DNA of 64,000 bases from Penelope pileata (lineage: Eukaryota; Chordata; Aves; Galliformes; Cracidae), in NCBI GenBank assembly GCA_013396635.1, contig WBMW01000147.1, forward strand, positions 687,346-751,345. The letters are read 5' to 3'. Shown in pieces: positions 24,281 to 39,200 of this stretch. Each line of letters begins with the position of its first letter. Position 1 is the stretch's first letter. The position numbers and the translations under genes were made by a program. The notes below the pieces were generated by a model, which saw only the letters and a program-made list of their open reading frames with translations, did no database searches and was not told the origin of the DNA.

Positions 24281-27200
24281 CGGTGTCAGCGGGCACGGCA
24301 GTGTGTCACTGGCTGGCAGCCCCGAACGATGGCGTTCACCTGTGCAGGGCTGTGTCAGCCCAGGTGCAGAGGCTTTGGCTGTGGCATCGGCAGCAGCACT
24401 CAGGCAGGGTGTGCTGGCCCACCGATGGGCACTGGGGATTTGTCTGCCGGCCCAGATGTGCTCCCTGGCACTGTCAGGAGCAGCTGCCTGTCATCGGGTT
24501 TCTCACTGGACTGTCTGGCCTTTGACAGGTGTCTAAAGAGGAACAGGGATGTTGCTCTGCTCTAGTTTGTGAGCAGCAGCCCTCTGAAAGGTGGGTGCAT
24601 GGGCAGTTGCACCTTCCAGGCCCTCCCAGGGACAGGTCTCCAGATCTGGGGAGGGGGACACCCGCCTGTACAAAACGCTCCTCCTTGCCCAGCCCACGGG
24701 ACCGGGTGTCTCTGTGCTGGGTCACAGCATCCTGACGTGCCGGCAGTGTGAGCCAGGTGTTGGCAGTCCCAGTGCTGAGCACAGAGCAATGCCTGAGGGT
24801 GAGGCCCAGAAACCTCTGTGGCCCCATCCTGCTTGGGGGGGATTTCCACTGGGGCTGATGCTCAGTGGCCAGATAGGGTAACAGGATGATGGCAGTCTGC
24901 ACAGAGCAACGCGTCCAACCCTGTCATCAGTGGTGGCCTCATATGTATGAAAATGTCCCCAAGACAGAGAAGTGGCAGCTCTGTGCTGTGCAAGTGTAAA
25001 TCTTAAATTAATTCAGACAGTGGAGTCTCATCTGCTGTGCTCAGATGGGATCAAAGTGGCTTCTCAGAAATCCTGCTCCTAGCATTTTGCGGGGAACGCT
25101 TGTGTTTTTGAAAGCGTGAAGAGAAAGGCAACCCTTTCCTATAATAGCATCTAGAGATTTGACTTTCATCTCATCTCACGTTGTACTGAAAGCAAAAACC
25201 TTTGAATATGTTCCTGAAACAAACGGTGCCCACGAGTCCATGTGCGGGTAGGAGACAAGCTAGCAGTGCCTGCGAAGCACTCTTTTTGCCTCTGGAAGTG
25301 ATCAGAAACGTGACTGTTGAAAATTTGTTCAGAAATGGTGAAATCTTTCAAGGTGGAAAAAATGATTCACTGAAATGTTCTAACGAGCTCAGTGCATCAC
25401 TGGCCCGAGACGTGGCTGCAAATGGCCACACAGTGGAAGGTCAGCGTTGCAATTGCTCCAGAACACTTTGCTTTCATTTATTCACTATGTATAAAATTTT
25501 TAGCCCATACCTGAATTAGTAAGTGTTTTTCTGTGAATTATTTGGCACACTTCTGTCCCTGTCTGCTCACAATTCATGATCTCTCTCAAATGTAATCAAA
25601 TTATTTTGACAAGTGTCTCTTTTTGTACTTGAACAACCTGCAGTGGCAAAGGGACAGGGACGTCATACCTCTGTGCAATCCTTAATTCTGATGTTGAAGC
25701 GCGGCATAAGCTTGCTGCTTGCTTTGAGGCTTTCAGAGAACCAGATACAAACCGGTGTCTCCTCTCTCGGCGCGTGAAACCTCCATAGGCAGAAAGAGAA
25801 ACAACTCCGACACAGCCCTCGCTCCCAATTCTCTTGTTTAAATTGGTTTTCTTAGGCTGAATTTTCATCGTGACAACCACATTAGCAAATGCTGCAGCTG
25901 TTTTCTGTCCCTGGCACACCTCTGTGTTCATGTAGCAGAGCTGAGTGCCACTGCCACATCTGCGTGTGTAATTTCTGTGTTTTGTGTCACATGCAATCTC
26001 CTTTTTACCACACTAATTGCTGCTCATTTGAAGGCATAATAACCTTCATTTTGCAATGAATGGCTCGACATTACAGGGGGAAAGCTTACTGTACGCTAAT
26101 GATCTGTTATATGACCTCTCACTTTATTGTGGTATGTAATGGAAAATAAAAATTAAATATTGTGTGCACTTATCAGCTAATTTAAATACTCCAGTATTTG
26201 GGATCATATATCTCCTCAGCTATTGAATAGTGCTGTAATCTGCATTAAGAAATAAGTGCCTGTAGGTTATTTTTTTAACTAAGCTGGTTTTACTTGGGAG
26301 AAATGCCGTCTGGAAATTAAGCAATGCAGATTTTATTCAGGAAGGACAATTTCTCTTCCTGCCTTTCTTGCCTCCGTTATTTATCTACCCGAAGAAAATA
26401 ACTGAGCCTCTACTAAGTCAAGTTATGTTATTTGGAGAGCACTTTTGAGATGCCTGTTGGGAAGATGCATTGAAACTGAAAAATATTATATGTTTAGTAC
26501 AAGGAAAAGCCCTTGCAAAGCAGAACTGAGTCACTTTGGTCAGTCTGTAATTTACAGGCAGTTTTACTGAGTTGCAGAGGTGAAGAAAGAAAATGTGTCT
26601 GTCTGGAGGAGTTCTTGTAGTGGAGAATACAGTGAAGTATATAAAGCTGAGTCAGTCCTTAGATCTCCAAGGATTCTCCTACTCTAAATGAGGGTTGTGC
26701 TGCAGCTCTTCCCAGGGGTCATGGATTGGTTGCCTGGATTATCGCCATTTTGTGCTCCTTGTCTGAAATCCTGCCGCCTGAACTTGGTGACCACTGTGTT
26801 GACAGTGGGATTCATTTGACCTCTTCTAGCCAGGTACATAAAATGTCTGTACTCAAAGATACTGCCTGAAGCTGCAGGCGCTAGATGATCCTTAAGGGCC
26901 CTTCCAACCCAAGCCTTTCTATGACTTGAATCTTCCCAGCTAACTCCTTGTGTTACTGCTGTGCTGTGGTGAATCTGCTCTGTATCCCGTACATCAAGGC
27001 AGAGCACCAAGACAGAAAAAGGTTTTTTTCCCAGTACAGTCTGCTAGGGTGATATAGCAAGATATGTGTCATCACTGGTTTTCTTCAGTTAGTGCTATGG
27101 CTGGGATAAATGAATACCCGCATGTGGAAGCATGTGGGAGCCAGCTTTCACCAGGAATATTGAAGATCATTTCTGTGAAAGCTAAGATAAACCCACTTTC

Positions 27201-30200
27201 TAAGATCTTTTTCTCTGTTAATATATTTTCAGAATAAACCACAACATATGTTGTAATTAAGGTGAAATTTCTCCAATTAGTGTTGCTGCTCAGCTGTTTC
27301 AAATCTGGTCCAAAAATGGCTTGAGGCTTTTTCTCTCTCTTTCTAGGAATGCTCTCCATATGCAGCTCACTTGTACGACGCTGAGGATCCCTCTACCCCT
27401 GTGCGGACCATACCAGGACTTTGCCAAGACTATTGCCAGCAAGTGTGGCGAAAATGTCGGTCCATTTTTCGCTATCTCTCCGCAGACCAGGAGTTAATTG
27501 CACTGGAGAACAACATGGCAAAATTCTGCCGCTACCTGTCCCTGGAGGACACAGACTACTGTTTTCCGCATCTGCTGGCCAATGAGAACCTTAACCAAAA
27601 CCTGGGGTTGGTGACTGCTGATGCGGAGGGCTGCCTCCAGCTCTGCCTCGCAGAGGTGGCCAATGGGTTGCGCAATCCCGTTGCGATGGTGCACGCCAAC
27701 GACGGCACCCACAGGTTCTTCATCGCTGAGCAGGTTGGCCTGGTGTGGACCTACCTCCCCGACCGATCCAGGCTCGAAAAGCCTTTTCTGAACATCAGTA
27801 AAGCCGTGCTTACCTCACCTTGGGAAGGAGACGAAAGAGGTTTTCTAGGTATTGTCTTCCATCCTAAATTCAAATTTACTGGTAAAGTGTATGTCTACTA
27901 TTCAGTTGAAGTTCGTTATGAAGAGAGAATCCGAATCAGTGAGTTCAGAATTTCTCCTGGTGACATGAATACTGTGGACCATGGTTCTGAAAGGTATTGT
28001 ACACACCTTTAATGTATTTAAGATCTCAGAGGACAGCTTATGTGTTTTTAGGACTGTTAGTGAGTGAGGCTTATTTAGCTCAATATTGTTCTTGCATTCC
28101 AGCACGTTAGCAAGCTAGCCAAAGTTGGAGCCCAGCATTCTGAGACAGCAAATATGCAAGTCCTCCATGGGTGAACTGTGAGTGCTCAAGAACAAACCGT
28201 TCATGATTCTCAGTTCCATTACGTCAGAAGATTTAACTCAACTTTGGTTGAACATTATTTACAGTTAGTATTTTGGTTTATTTCTTTTACATATATGTAT
28301 GTATACTCAGGAGGACCTTGATTACCCTTTATGATAGACTTCTGCAAAGCATGAGTGAAATTCATTCCGAAGCTAAAGGTTTCCAAACACAGTAGTATCA
28401 AACTCGGTGCTACTGTACCAAAGATGGATTCGGCGTTTCCACGTTTCTTTATCTGAATGAGAGCTCAACCTTATGGTATTACAAATTTAATATCAAATTA
28501 AATAAAATATCAATCACTATGCTATCACTGAGAGCATTTTAACAGGAAAATTAATTTGAGTCTGAACCTGCAGTTGATCCACGTTAATAGGCACAAATAA
28601 TTAGAGGTTTGTGGAGACAGTGTACGAATTTCCAGCCTGTTGCAGAACTGCATGACTGAACCGCTGCTTGAAGAGGCCCTTGAATGGTGTTAATTTTGAG
28701 ATTTTTTACTTTGTTATGCAATATTAGGAACTTTCCAGTCCCTCAGCAGCGGATGATTCTAGCTCAAAAATACTCATATCCTGTTGATAGAAAGGGAATG
28801 CTAATTAATGAAGCAATTACAGTAATTCATTGTAAGCAGCATTTAGATGGCAAGTAAGGAGAATGTAGACATGGTCATCAGGAAAGTCAGTCAGGAATTT
28901 TAACATGCAGATGTCAAGGCCCCTCAGCTGTACTGTTAAAAAATCATCAGGGTCTACATCTGTAACATTTTCTATGCTTACTTAGCCAGTGGTTAGTACA
29001 GTGAAAGCTTAAGAAAACAAACCTGTGGTCCTGTTGTGCTTGTGCAGGCACGGCTCCCACTGACTTCATCCTGAGATGGTGCTTTGGGTGGTTGAGGGGA
29101 ATCCACATGGCTGATCCTACAGGGTCCTCCCTCGCTCCTTCTGCCAGCTGCAGCCAGTGTGCTCGGGCAGTTGCCTTCTGTCGGGAGTGGCAAAGTTTGC
29201 ACTGGGTGACACAGTAATTACATGGCTGCTTTCCTGCCCACAATTTACAATCTGATCATGGTCGTAACTTTTCAAAAGGGGAAAAGCTTGTTAAAGTTGA
29301 GGTGTTGTGATATTATCATTTGGTTTTGCAGATGTTAGCAGTCACTGTCAGCATGAAATCTGATATATTTTAGAAACTGAAGTAAGCTTCACTTACTACA
29401 CCTGGGGATCTCCACTGCATGTACTCCTGGCTCTACCTTTCTGTAAAGTTATACTTTCGTTAGTAAGAAAGAGAGGCTAGCTACGTTAAAAAGAAACGAA
29501 TTAACAAAAAGCCACAAACAGATAAAAGTGAGAGTTGGATTTTAAAACGAAGGTAAAGGTGCTGCCTTGAATAACCTTTTCTTTGTCAAGATGCTGATCT
29601 GTTGGTGGAAATGCTTTTACAGTTCTTGAAGTTCACAGAGTCCTGTGTATGTAATTGCTCTTTAAGGATTCTTCTCTTTTTCACAATTTAACTATTACAT
29701 AATATTTGAAAAGTCTTAGGTCGCCTTGAAAGTGCCTGTCAGGATCGTGCCAAGTGCTGTATAAATGCAGAGATGGAGTCCTTTCCCTTGTGGTTTGCAA
29801 CCTGATTTGAGCTGAGATGCCTTTTCTAAAGGGAGAAAAAAAGTTTAACAAGGAGGAAGGAAGAATCAGAGGAAAAGTGTATTTAAAAGTATATTCTGAC
29901 ATATGATTTCTCAGATTTTCCTTATTACACAATTTGGTGTTTCTGTATTCTGGAAAATATGTCTGAATTACTTAAGGTTAGAAAATCGGTTACGCCTAAG
30001 TAAGATTCAGTAACGTGGATGGGGAGGAATATGCACCAGAGCTGATCTGTGGCCGTTTCCATGTGTCAAGGGCAACACTGGGCAGATGTGACTCTGCCCT
30101 TCGCTTAGGACTTGTGCAATAGGTAATGCGTCATTCCTGTTTTCAATTAGGATAATCCTGGAAATAGAAGAACCAGCTTCCAACCACAACGGAGGAGAGC

Positions 30201-33200
30201 TGCTCTTTGGCGATGATGGCTATCTCTATATATTTACTGGAGATGGAGGCATGGCTGGGGATCCTTTTGGGACCTTTGGAAACGCCCAGAACAAGTATGA
30301 GCCCCTAAAACTTTGTGTGCACCACATGTCCCTCCTGCTGCCCTTAGGTTGACACAAGAAATTTGGGGAGGTAAAACTTGGGAGTGCTTTCTGTCCTGGG
30401 TTTCATTTTTCCCTAATTCCGCACTGATGCTCATGCACACCTCCCATGGAAAGACTTATGTTTTCCAAAAGAGAAACAGCAAAACCCGAGGCTTTAAAGA
30501 AAAAAAAGTATACATTTGAATGAGAATGTTGAGCTGACGTCTAATTTTGTTTCCCTTTCTCTTTTTCTTTCTCCTCCCGACACAGATCAGCGCTGCTGGG
30601 CAAAGTGCTGCGGATCGATGTGAACAACAACGACCGGGGCCCTCTGTACAGGATCCCCCCAGACAACCCCTTCCTTGACGACCCGCTGGCTCGCCCAGAG
30701 GTCTATGCCTACGGAGTGAGGAATATGTGGCGCTGCTCATTCGACAGGGGCGAGCCTCAGACGAAGGAAGGGAAGGGACGTCTCTTCTGCGGGGATGTAG
30801 GACAGAACAAATATGAAGAAATCGACATTGTAGAGAAGGGGAAAAATTATGGCTGGAGGGCAAAGGAAGGATTCAGCTGTTATGATAAAAAGCTTTGCAT
30901 CAATTCTTCGTTGGGTAAATACATGTTCTCTCTAAATTATGTGCATCTCACACTGTGCAGTTTTCTGCACCTTCATTTTTAATTCCTGCTTTCGGAGTCT
31001 GGCTGCTTGGCTGAAAACATCCATTCTTGAGATGTAAGTCTATGTGGTCTCAGTCTAGGATGGAACTGACTTGGGGATAAATCCTGAAAATCCAAGTGTT
31101 ACCATTTTTTGAGTTAGGAAACAAATGAAATGTACTAGCTCCTGCTTTTCTTGGCAATATATATAGTATATATAAATATATATAAAATCTAGATATATTT
31201 CATCCTTTCCACATAAAATAAGCTTTCATGCAGAAGCAAAGAAAGTAGGGAGAAATTCTGTTTTTCTCCATATCTCACAAGTAATATCCATATTAAAAAA
31301 AAAAAAGAACAAAATGCATTCTGTAAGTTGGCCACCCAATACACACGCTGCCTGCTTTGCAGGTAACTGAATGTACACTGTGTTTCTATTTCTTTTAGCT
31401 ATGCCAAAAAGAAAAGCCTTAATTTCTTTTTACTTTTCAAACTTGAATTCAAGGTATTTTCTGGCTGGCAAAACTCCGGGGTGTGTGTGAAGCCAGTGTA
31501 TTGTGTTGCAAGGTCTGATCTGGACCACAGCTTGTGCTGGAGCATCTCCACATCGATGCAGAGAGGCCATGGAGCTGGCACTGATTTGTGCTGAGATTCT
31601 GCTTTTTTCCCTTTTATGTGCTCTGTGATGTTGAACTTCCATTTGTTAATGTAGCTACAAGTACAGTGAGAGCTTAAGTGGGCTTTTTTATAAAACTTTT
31701 GAGAGCTCAGAGCAGGTTTTTTGCACTCCCTGTGCTGAAGCAGTTGTCAGAAAGCCCATTTAGTGCTTGCTGCGTGACAGCACCTCCGCAAGCGTTCATG
31801 GTGAGCACTTACTGAGGTCTCTGGGGACTCAGAACAATTTGTGATGCCTTTAGAGACCCTTGTGTTAGCACAGTGAAATGTCACAGCCTCTGTTCAGCAA
31901 TAAGTACAACGTAAGCTTAGGAAACACCTGCCTGAGCTTAAATGCCTCTGGTGTGCAGCTGCCAGGTTTGCTGACACAGGAGCAGGGAGGAGGGCCGTGA
32001 GGAAGAGGAGGGGTGAGTACTGCAAGGACGTACCTGTGACCAGGAGTTTCAAAAGCGAAAAGGGAGAACAAGGAGGCATCTGATGGGGACCCTCAAAATC
32101 AAGTCATCTCCCTCTGTTTTGCCTCTGACTTGTGTTTTAACTTATATTTTACAGCGGATCTGCCAGTGCTGCATCTTGTCTGTGCCATGCCATAAATATT
32201 TGATGGCGCTTTCAAGTTAAGCTCCCTCATTTCAGAGAAGCACAAGCTATTCACACTGACATCTGACATATCTTTTCATCAGTGCCTGCAGTCTGGAGTC
32301 ACCTGTCTCTTTTTTTGCCTTTCACCACTGAAACACAGGTGCATTGGGCAAGCAGCTCCTGCATAGCTGCAGTATCTCTGAAAGCAGCCTGCAAATTCAC
32401 AGCAAAACCAGGGAGGCTGCTTAGAAATTGGCAAAAAACAGTACTAACAGAGCCTGGTTATGGAGGAAGAAGGGCTCAGATGAATGGACAAGTGTCTGGA
32501 GGATGAAGAGCACTCAGGCTTATCATGAATTCATCTTATATATATCCTGGGGCTTTGAGCAGCCTGGTCTAGTGGGAGGTGTCCTTGCCCATAGCAGAGG
32601 GGTTGGAACAAGGTGATCTCTAAGGTCCCTTCCAACCTAAACCATTCTGTGATTCTGTGATTCTAGGTGGATAGTGGGATGCCAGCCATCTCCCTGAGCT
32701 GGTTGTCCTGGTTAGCACAGCCAGCTGGATGGGGCTATCAAATGTGGTTCTGAAAAGGTGAGAATCAACCTAAATTTGGCTCCATCAGCAGTTTATTTCG
32801 TTAGAAGGTGCTCAGGTGATCCTGATTGTGTTGTGTTGTCTCAAGACTATCTACAGAAGCAACCAAACTACGTTGTATGAAAAACAGGGCAAGCCATGTA
32901 CCTTTTCTCTTCTACAGATGATGTGCTTCCAATCTATGCGTATCCACACAAAATGGGGAAATCCGTTACGGGAGGCTATGTCTATCGGGGCTGTGAGTCT
33001 CCAAACCTGAATGGCCTGTACATATTTGGTGATTTTATGAGTGGGTAAGTAAATATTTCAGACTCTTACTAAGCTACCCCCTTCCCAAGTCCTCCAGCAA
33101 TGCTATGCTGCTGTGTGCTGCTTGCAAGCAGCGTGCAGAGCGTGATGGCCTGTGGCAGAGGGCTCACGTGGCATGTTTTGTACAGCCTGTACTCCACGTT

Positions 33201-36200
33201 GCTGTGCAGGAATGTGACCTTCTCATGGCAGCAGCTGTTGATGTCACTGGTTCACATTATGTCAGTACAAATATAGGGGCAATGATATGGTGTTCATTTA
33301 AAATACAGAGAGTAGTGTAGAAAAGCATACAGATGCATCCTAAAAAAAACCCCAAACCCCCACAAATCTCTGATGCAGCATTTGCAGATGTCAAAGAGAT
33401 ATATATATGTAAGAAGTACATTAAAATCCCTTAAATTCTTGCCTGTCATTTTTCCAAGTGCTTATCTTGCCCCTGAAAACAAGGGATGGGGGTGTGTTTA
33501 ATACATGTGTTTTGGTATCAGCAATCCTTTATTTCTTGGAAGAGCTGCAGTTCATATTGCTGCTAATGTGGGTAGGAAGCATTAAATATCCTTTCAGGTT
33601 TCCCAGTGAGTGTTCATAAATCATCTTGTTGGTTTGGTGCAAGTTCCTTAGTGGTGGTTTTTGTTTGTTTTTTTTTTGTTGTTTTTTTTGCTTTGCAGAC
33701 GCCTGATGTCTTTGAAGGAGGATCATGCTACCGGAGAATGGCAATACAGTGAAATCTGCATGGGGACAGGACAAACGTGCATGTTCCCTGGGCTTATCAA
33801 TAATTATTATCAATACATTATCTCTTTTGCTGAAGATGAAGCAGGTAGTCATTCAACTTATGTCAATTGTGCTTTCCCATTTTATCATGGCAGTAAAAAC
33901 CATCCAAATTCATTATTAGCTTAAAAGTTTGAATTTGGAATTTTATCATTTTGAAGTTAAAATCCATTTTCTTTAATGGTTAACATTCATACAAGGTACA
34001 GCTATTTTGCGGTGCTGTGATGAGAAAGATATCCAAAAATAATAATAACATGGCTTAAATAAGTATAATAGAGTCAGCTGGAAATTCAGGCTGGAGTCTG
34101 GTCTCAGAGGCAGCTATTTGCCTTTTATTTGTTTTGTTATAACGGAAAGGAATTTATCAATAGCAGTTTAGTGAGTTTTCTTTCTCTGCAGCAAGCATTT
34201 CTCCCCTGTACCTCTTTGCTGCACAGGCAGCCAGGTTTTACAGGTTTACCACACAGTCAATTTTAGCAAGCTTTTCTTCACGGAAGCAGTTATTTTTGGG
34301 GCTGCTGCTCTGATGAATGTTAATGCAGCTGGAGCAGTGGATGTGTCGATGTGGTGGGGACACCTGTATTTTTGACTCATTGCATGCATTCTAGAAAGCC
34401 AGCAGCCCCATCTCCTGGCATGCTGGGGACACCCCAGGCACTGTGCTGTGTCTCTGGGGTGCATGTGTGACAGCCTGCGTGCTTCATGGACCACACGTCC
34501 ATATTTCTGCCTGATAATTCTCAGGAAAGAAACATGGGATGTGGAGGGATCCTGGCCCCTCCTGCACAGCAGGAAGAGGGGGATGGAAATGCAGTTAAGA
34601 GAAAATGCATCAAGTAAATGATGATGGAAATTGTTTGGCTGAAGGTCGAGCTCTACCCATGCAGCTTTACAGAGCTGTCACAAATCCAAATGCCTTTCTT
34701 GTGAGGTACATCTCACTTTGTGAGAAAGCAAAAGCAAAATTTTGTTCTCTTGTAATTCATCCCAAAGGAGTGAGGAAGTGTGGACAGTCCTAATGTCCTT
34801 TCTTTTTGTTTCAACAAAAGGAATTTGGGGTTTGACTGTTTTGCACTAGTGAAGTTAAAAGATAGATTTGACTGAGGTGACAGCTAAGGTCTGGGCAGCT
34901 AAACATGCAGTGGAAATTTGTCAAAATAATGTTTAATGACAGTATGTAAAAGTTTCCCTTTACTGAGTGTATTTGATGCCACTGGAATGCAGATGAACAC
35001 TCATTACAAACCCACAGCACCATTTGCTCCAGTAACCAGACCTCTCTGTCAGCCTCATCATTCCCTGATGCTCCCTAACCTGTGACACAGTGAGTGCCAC
35101 AGGCAGAAGCTCCATGGGGAGTTTTCATGGCTGTGTGTGTTTTTTCCCTAGGGGAACTATACTTCATGTCTACTGGTGTACCAAGCGCCACGGCCCCCCA
35201 TGGAGTGGTGTACAAAGTGGTGGACACCTCCAGGTAGGGGACGTGCTCACGGCAAAGCCTGACCTTGGTGCTGTGTGTCCAGGTGCCCCTGCAGCCAGGG
35301 CTGACCCTGCAATGCGTGCTCAGACAAAGCAGCATGACAACAAAAAGGAATGTCAAAAAAGTACATTCTTTTGGGTGTGTTTTAAGAGGGCAAATGGATT
35401 GGATAAGGAAATCAGACCATCGTCACATCTTCTGGACCCATGTGCTTGTATCTGAAAATGGGCAAGGCAGGGAATAGCTGCGTTTAATAGGAAGATTTAT
35501 AGCTGTTTTTTCCAACTTCCTGTTTTTTAAACATTACTGTTATTGGCTAAACACCAAAATATTTTTAGCTAGACATGTAGAAAGAGACTTTATAACACTT
35601 CGCTTTTGCTTTTCAAATGAGTTAGATCTACAGCTTCAGCTAGCTGAGCATTCTCTTGAACCAAACCACCTTTCTATTTTTATGTTGGAAAGAGACCTCA
35701 AACTTAAATAAACCTCAGCCTGTTGCCTGTTTTCCTCCGTCTCCTCCTCTGTCAGGAGCATTTTCCATTAGCTAACGCTGTGGAAAAGTTCCTGTAAACT
35801 GTATATTAAGAGGCTTGTATTATGCAACCTTTAAATTAAAAAAAATAAATAAATTAAAAAGCAGAAGTCAAAAGGCAAGTCATAAGTTTAAAACCAAGTT
35901 TCTATAGTCTGTAGAGTGTAGCAACATGAATAAGAAAGAATTCACAGGAAAATTCATAAAAGTAGGGAATATAATATCCCTATGCCCGTACTGAGAGAGG
36001 AACTCATTGCCTTCCACAGAAATGCAAATATAAACAATCCTAACTACAAAGGAGTAATATCCTCCAAATGCAAGCATCATGCATTTTGAACCACTTTCAA
36101 AACCTCTGAAGAAGGCTGCAGATTAGGAAGAAACCTACATAGGAAAAAGTGATTCTGAACTGGATGTAACTTCTCAGAAGTGAGCTGTACTTCTAAGGCA

Positions 36201-39200
36201 GACAAATTTGTGTCAAAATAATGTGTCGTTCTGAGAGAAAGCTTCTGTAGGAGACGCCTGGAGTTCCTGTTTGAAACTAATGCATTTTTGGTACTTCTGA
36301 AATGGCGAGTCACTGGCAGTGACAAATCACAGACTTTGTTATTCTTCACCTGGCTGCTTTCCACATTTGTATCAACTGTGATAAAAGGAAAAGTCTTTTG
36401 TTTTGGCTTTGTGTATGAATAATAGTCTGTTCCTTCACTTCTCTGAAGACAGCCAGACAACTTGCATTAGTATGACCTTTATGTCAGATGTCCAACATAC
36501 ACGGTCTAGTTTTGCAATTTTAAGTTTCAGTCTGATTAAGCTCTTTCTGTATTGCTTGGATCTGCCAATGTTTTACTTTCTTAATGGATTCAGCAATGGC
36601 AAGTGAAAACACAGCCAGAGGACTCCATTGACTTGTGAATATTTGGACTTTGATCAATGGAGATATGTGATTGTTTAATTATGTTTTCTACTGTAAGAGA
36701 TTACTTGGATCATTTAAACAGACTTTTTTTTTCCAGTGTTACATTCATCAAAAAACAATGGGAAGCAAAGGCTCATGATGCCACTGGAAAGGAATTAATT
36801 GTACGCTGTATGTGTCTCTTTTTTCACAGGAGAGCACCACCAGGAAAATGCCGAGTTGAGCCTCTGCCAGTGAAAGTAAAAAGCAAACTCATAAAGTTTG
36901 TGCCAAAGGAGAGTAAGTGTCATTGTTGCTGGTTATTATGGGTGTGTGTTAGCTGGCAGTAAATATAAACTCGAAGCTTGCATTCTCCATCTGTGTGGAG
37001 ACCACCCAGAACGGCAGGGTTTGGAGTATCCTTGAGATTAATTCTTGCCAGCTGGTTTGAATCTGACGAGTTGGTTCAAATAAGGCATAAGGCAGGAACT
37101 ATTTCACCTCTCCCAGGCATGTGAAAACTCCTCTGCAATTTCTGCCCCTTTTCCCCTTTTCTGTGCTCCATAGTAACTGTTTCATTACTAACAACTTGCT
37201 TTCCCCATGACTGTTTCTGTACTAAGACCCTGTGCTCTGTGGTGCTTTTCAGTGAGAAATGATTTTTGCAGTGCCTTCAGGAAGTGAGGAACATTTCAGG
37301 AGTTGAAGGATATCATGGCTAAATGGTTGGGAAATAGCTCATTGAGCAAGAAGAGGTCTAAGTCATTGTTAATTGTAAGAGAGAAAATAGGTGATGAGCA
37401 AATGCTCACAAAAGGCTCCTGTAATCAGCCATTCAGGTGAACTTCTGGCTTATCCAAACCCTCCAGGGCTTTTTGATTGCTTCATGCTGAATGAAGTATT
37501 GTGCTGCTAGGAGTGGAGTAGTGGAAGATGCAGATGAAGCTGCAGCAAGCCAAGTGCTATTTAGATTAAATGTAGAGAACTAAATATACCATTAGGTTCT
37601 CAAAATTAGATTAAATAGTATCATGTTTCTTTTCCCCTCTGCATTTTGTTTACACATGTAAGTACCTAGCCAGTTCTCTAACAACTTTGTAATGAAGTTA
37701 ATGTTACTATCGGAACTCTCATGTCAGAATAATCTTATTTAATTTTTAATTACATTAATCACATTATGCTGCATTTGAATCATTGACGAGTCCTACAGCT
37801 TTGACTTCAGGAAGGAATGAGGGCACTCAGCACCTTGTAAGATTGAGTCTTTAGAGTGGAACAAGATCTAAAGCTAATTATTAACTGTTGACATGCCCGA
37901 GCACTCAGCACCTCTGTAGAAACATTTTCCTCTGCAGGCTGTGCACACCATTTCCAAACATTATTAATTTTGTTCATGTTCAGCCAGCTTTGTCTCTGTT
38001 TTTTTTTTTTTGTGTTATTCTCTATGCAAGTCCAAACATCAGGTTTGTAAACTATATATTTAACTAAACCTTTTGATTTGGTTTAAAAGGTAGTTTTCAT
38101 CACATTATAACATAGAAGCAATGGGAGCGGTTCCACTAGGCATTTCAAGAACTAAATTCACATTTAGGTGAAAACCAAGCATGAAAATTTTGATTCAGAA
38201 GCGTGAAAACAACAAGGTAGAGCATAAATATTTTGCTGTTTGGTTAGTTTTTGTGTGAATGTGACAGAATCACTAAAGCACGCAGCTTGCATTAGCTGGA
38301 AGAATGCTTTTGTTAAAAGTGTACTTAATAAACAGCCTGATGAAGAGTAATGCGTAATAACGGCTTGATTGAGTGAGGTGAAAAGCATTCCCAAGTGACG
38401 GCCAGCTTTCCTGCAGTCCTACATAGCATTGTATGAGCATTTGTGAGTGCTTTGCCAGGTCAGGCTCCAGCAACGTGCGCAGGTAAGGCTTTCACGTTTA
38501 CTTCTTGCCTTCAGAACATCAGCTTCCAGAGAAGAGAAAACTTTGCACAGCAGAAATGCCATTTTTCTCCAAATAGCATTATTTGGGAGGCTCTTCCAGG
38601 AACCGAACCACTGCACAGGTTTGTCTTTTGAAAGCGATGGTTATTACGCATGGAAAAGACAACCGTATTTTTCCCCGTCTCTCCTGCAGAACAAATGATG
38701 AATGAAAATGAGTAAACCTAGGAAACAGTTCAAAAAAGTTGTGATGTCTTTGCAAATGTACGGACACTGTCACAGCTCAGTTGGTTATTATTCTGAGTAA
38801 TTCTGAAGTGCTTCCTTCCAACAAACTAAAACTTATTTTTCAGCTAAAAATAGAGTGTATGTGAATAAGCAAGTCCAGTTACGCCTGGAAACTGTGACAG
38901 TAAAGAATTTTTAGCTCTTTAGAGTTCAAGGCTCTTTTTTTTTTTTTCCATACGGAATTAAAAACCAACCCCAAATCCTGTTACATGTGTTGTCCTGGCA
39001 ACTCCATTCTTTTTGCACATTCCAGTTACCAGAGAGAATTGATTTTGAATGTTCGCGATTTCAGCTCCTCTGAATAAAGCATCTGGCACAGTGGGGAGGC
39101 CAGAGCTCTGGTCTGGTAACGATCCAGTCATTAGTAATGAAGAGAATAGCAGAAATAGTGTGTGAGTGTGCATCTAAAAGGCTTTCAGCAGGGTAGAAGG

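Larger units (their letters stand above)
30915..32917. other. HHIPL1: HHIPL1 intron 4
   Basis: About 2 kb. Contains a TA-rich repeat (31156-31198) and a CR1 3' end (32546-32666). Confidence 0.85.

Noticed and set aside
23466..24296. 276-codon antisense open frame over HHIPL1 exon 1
   Set aside because: Low stop-codon density in GC-rich DNA; no domain recognised.
23510..24565. 351-codon open frame through the HHIPL1 CpG island
   Set aside because: It reads HHIPL1 exon 1 in the wrong frame and continues into the intron. Its Ala/Pro/Arg-rich translation is typical of GC-rich noise. The few residues LLxGPAA next to the N may be real signal peptide.
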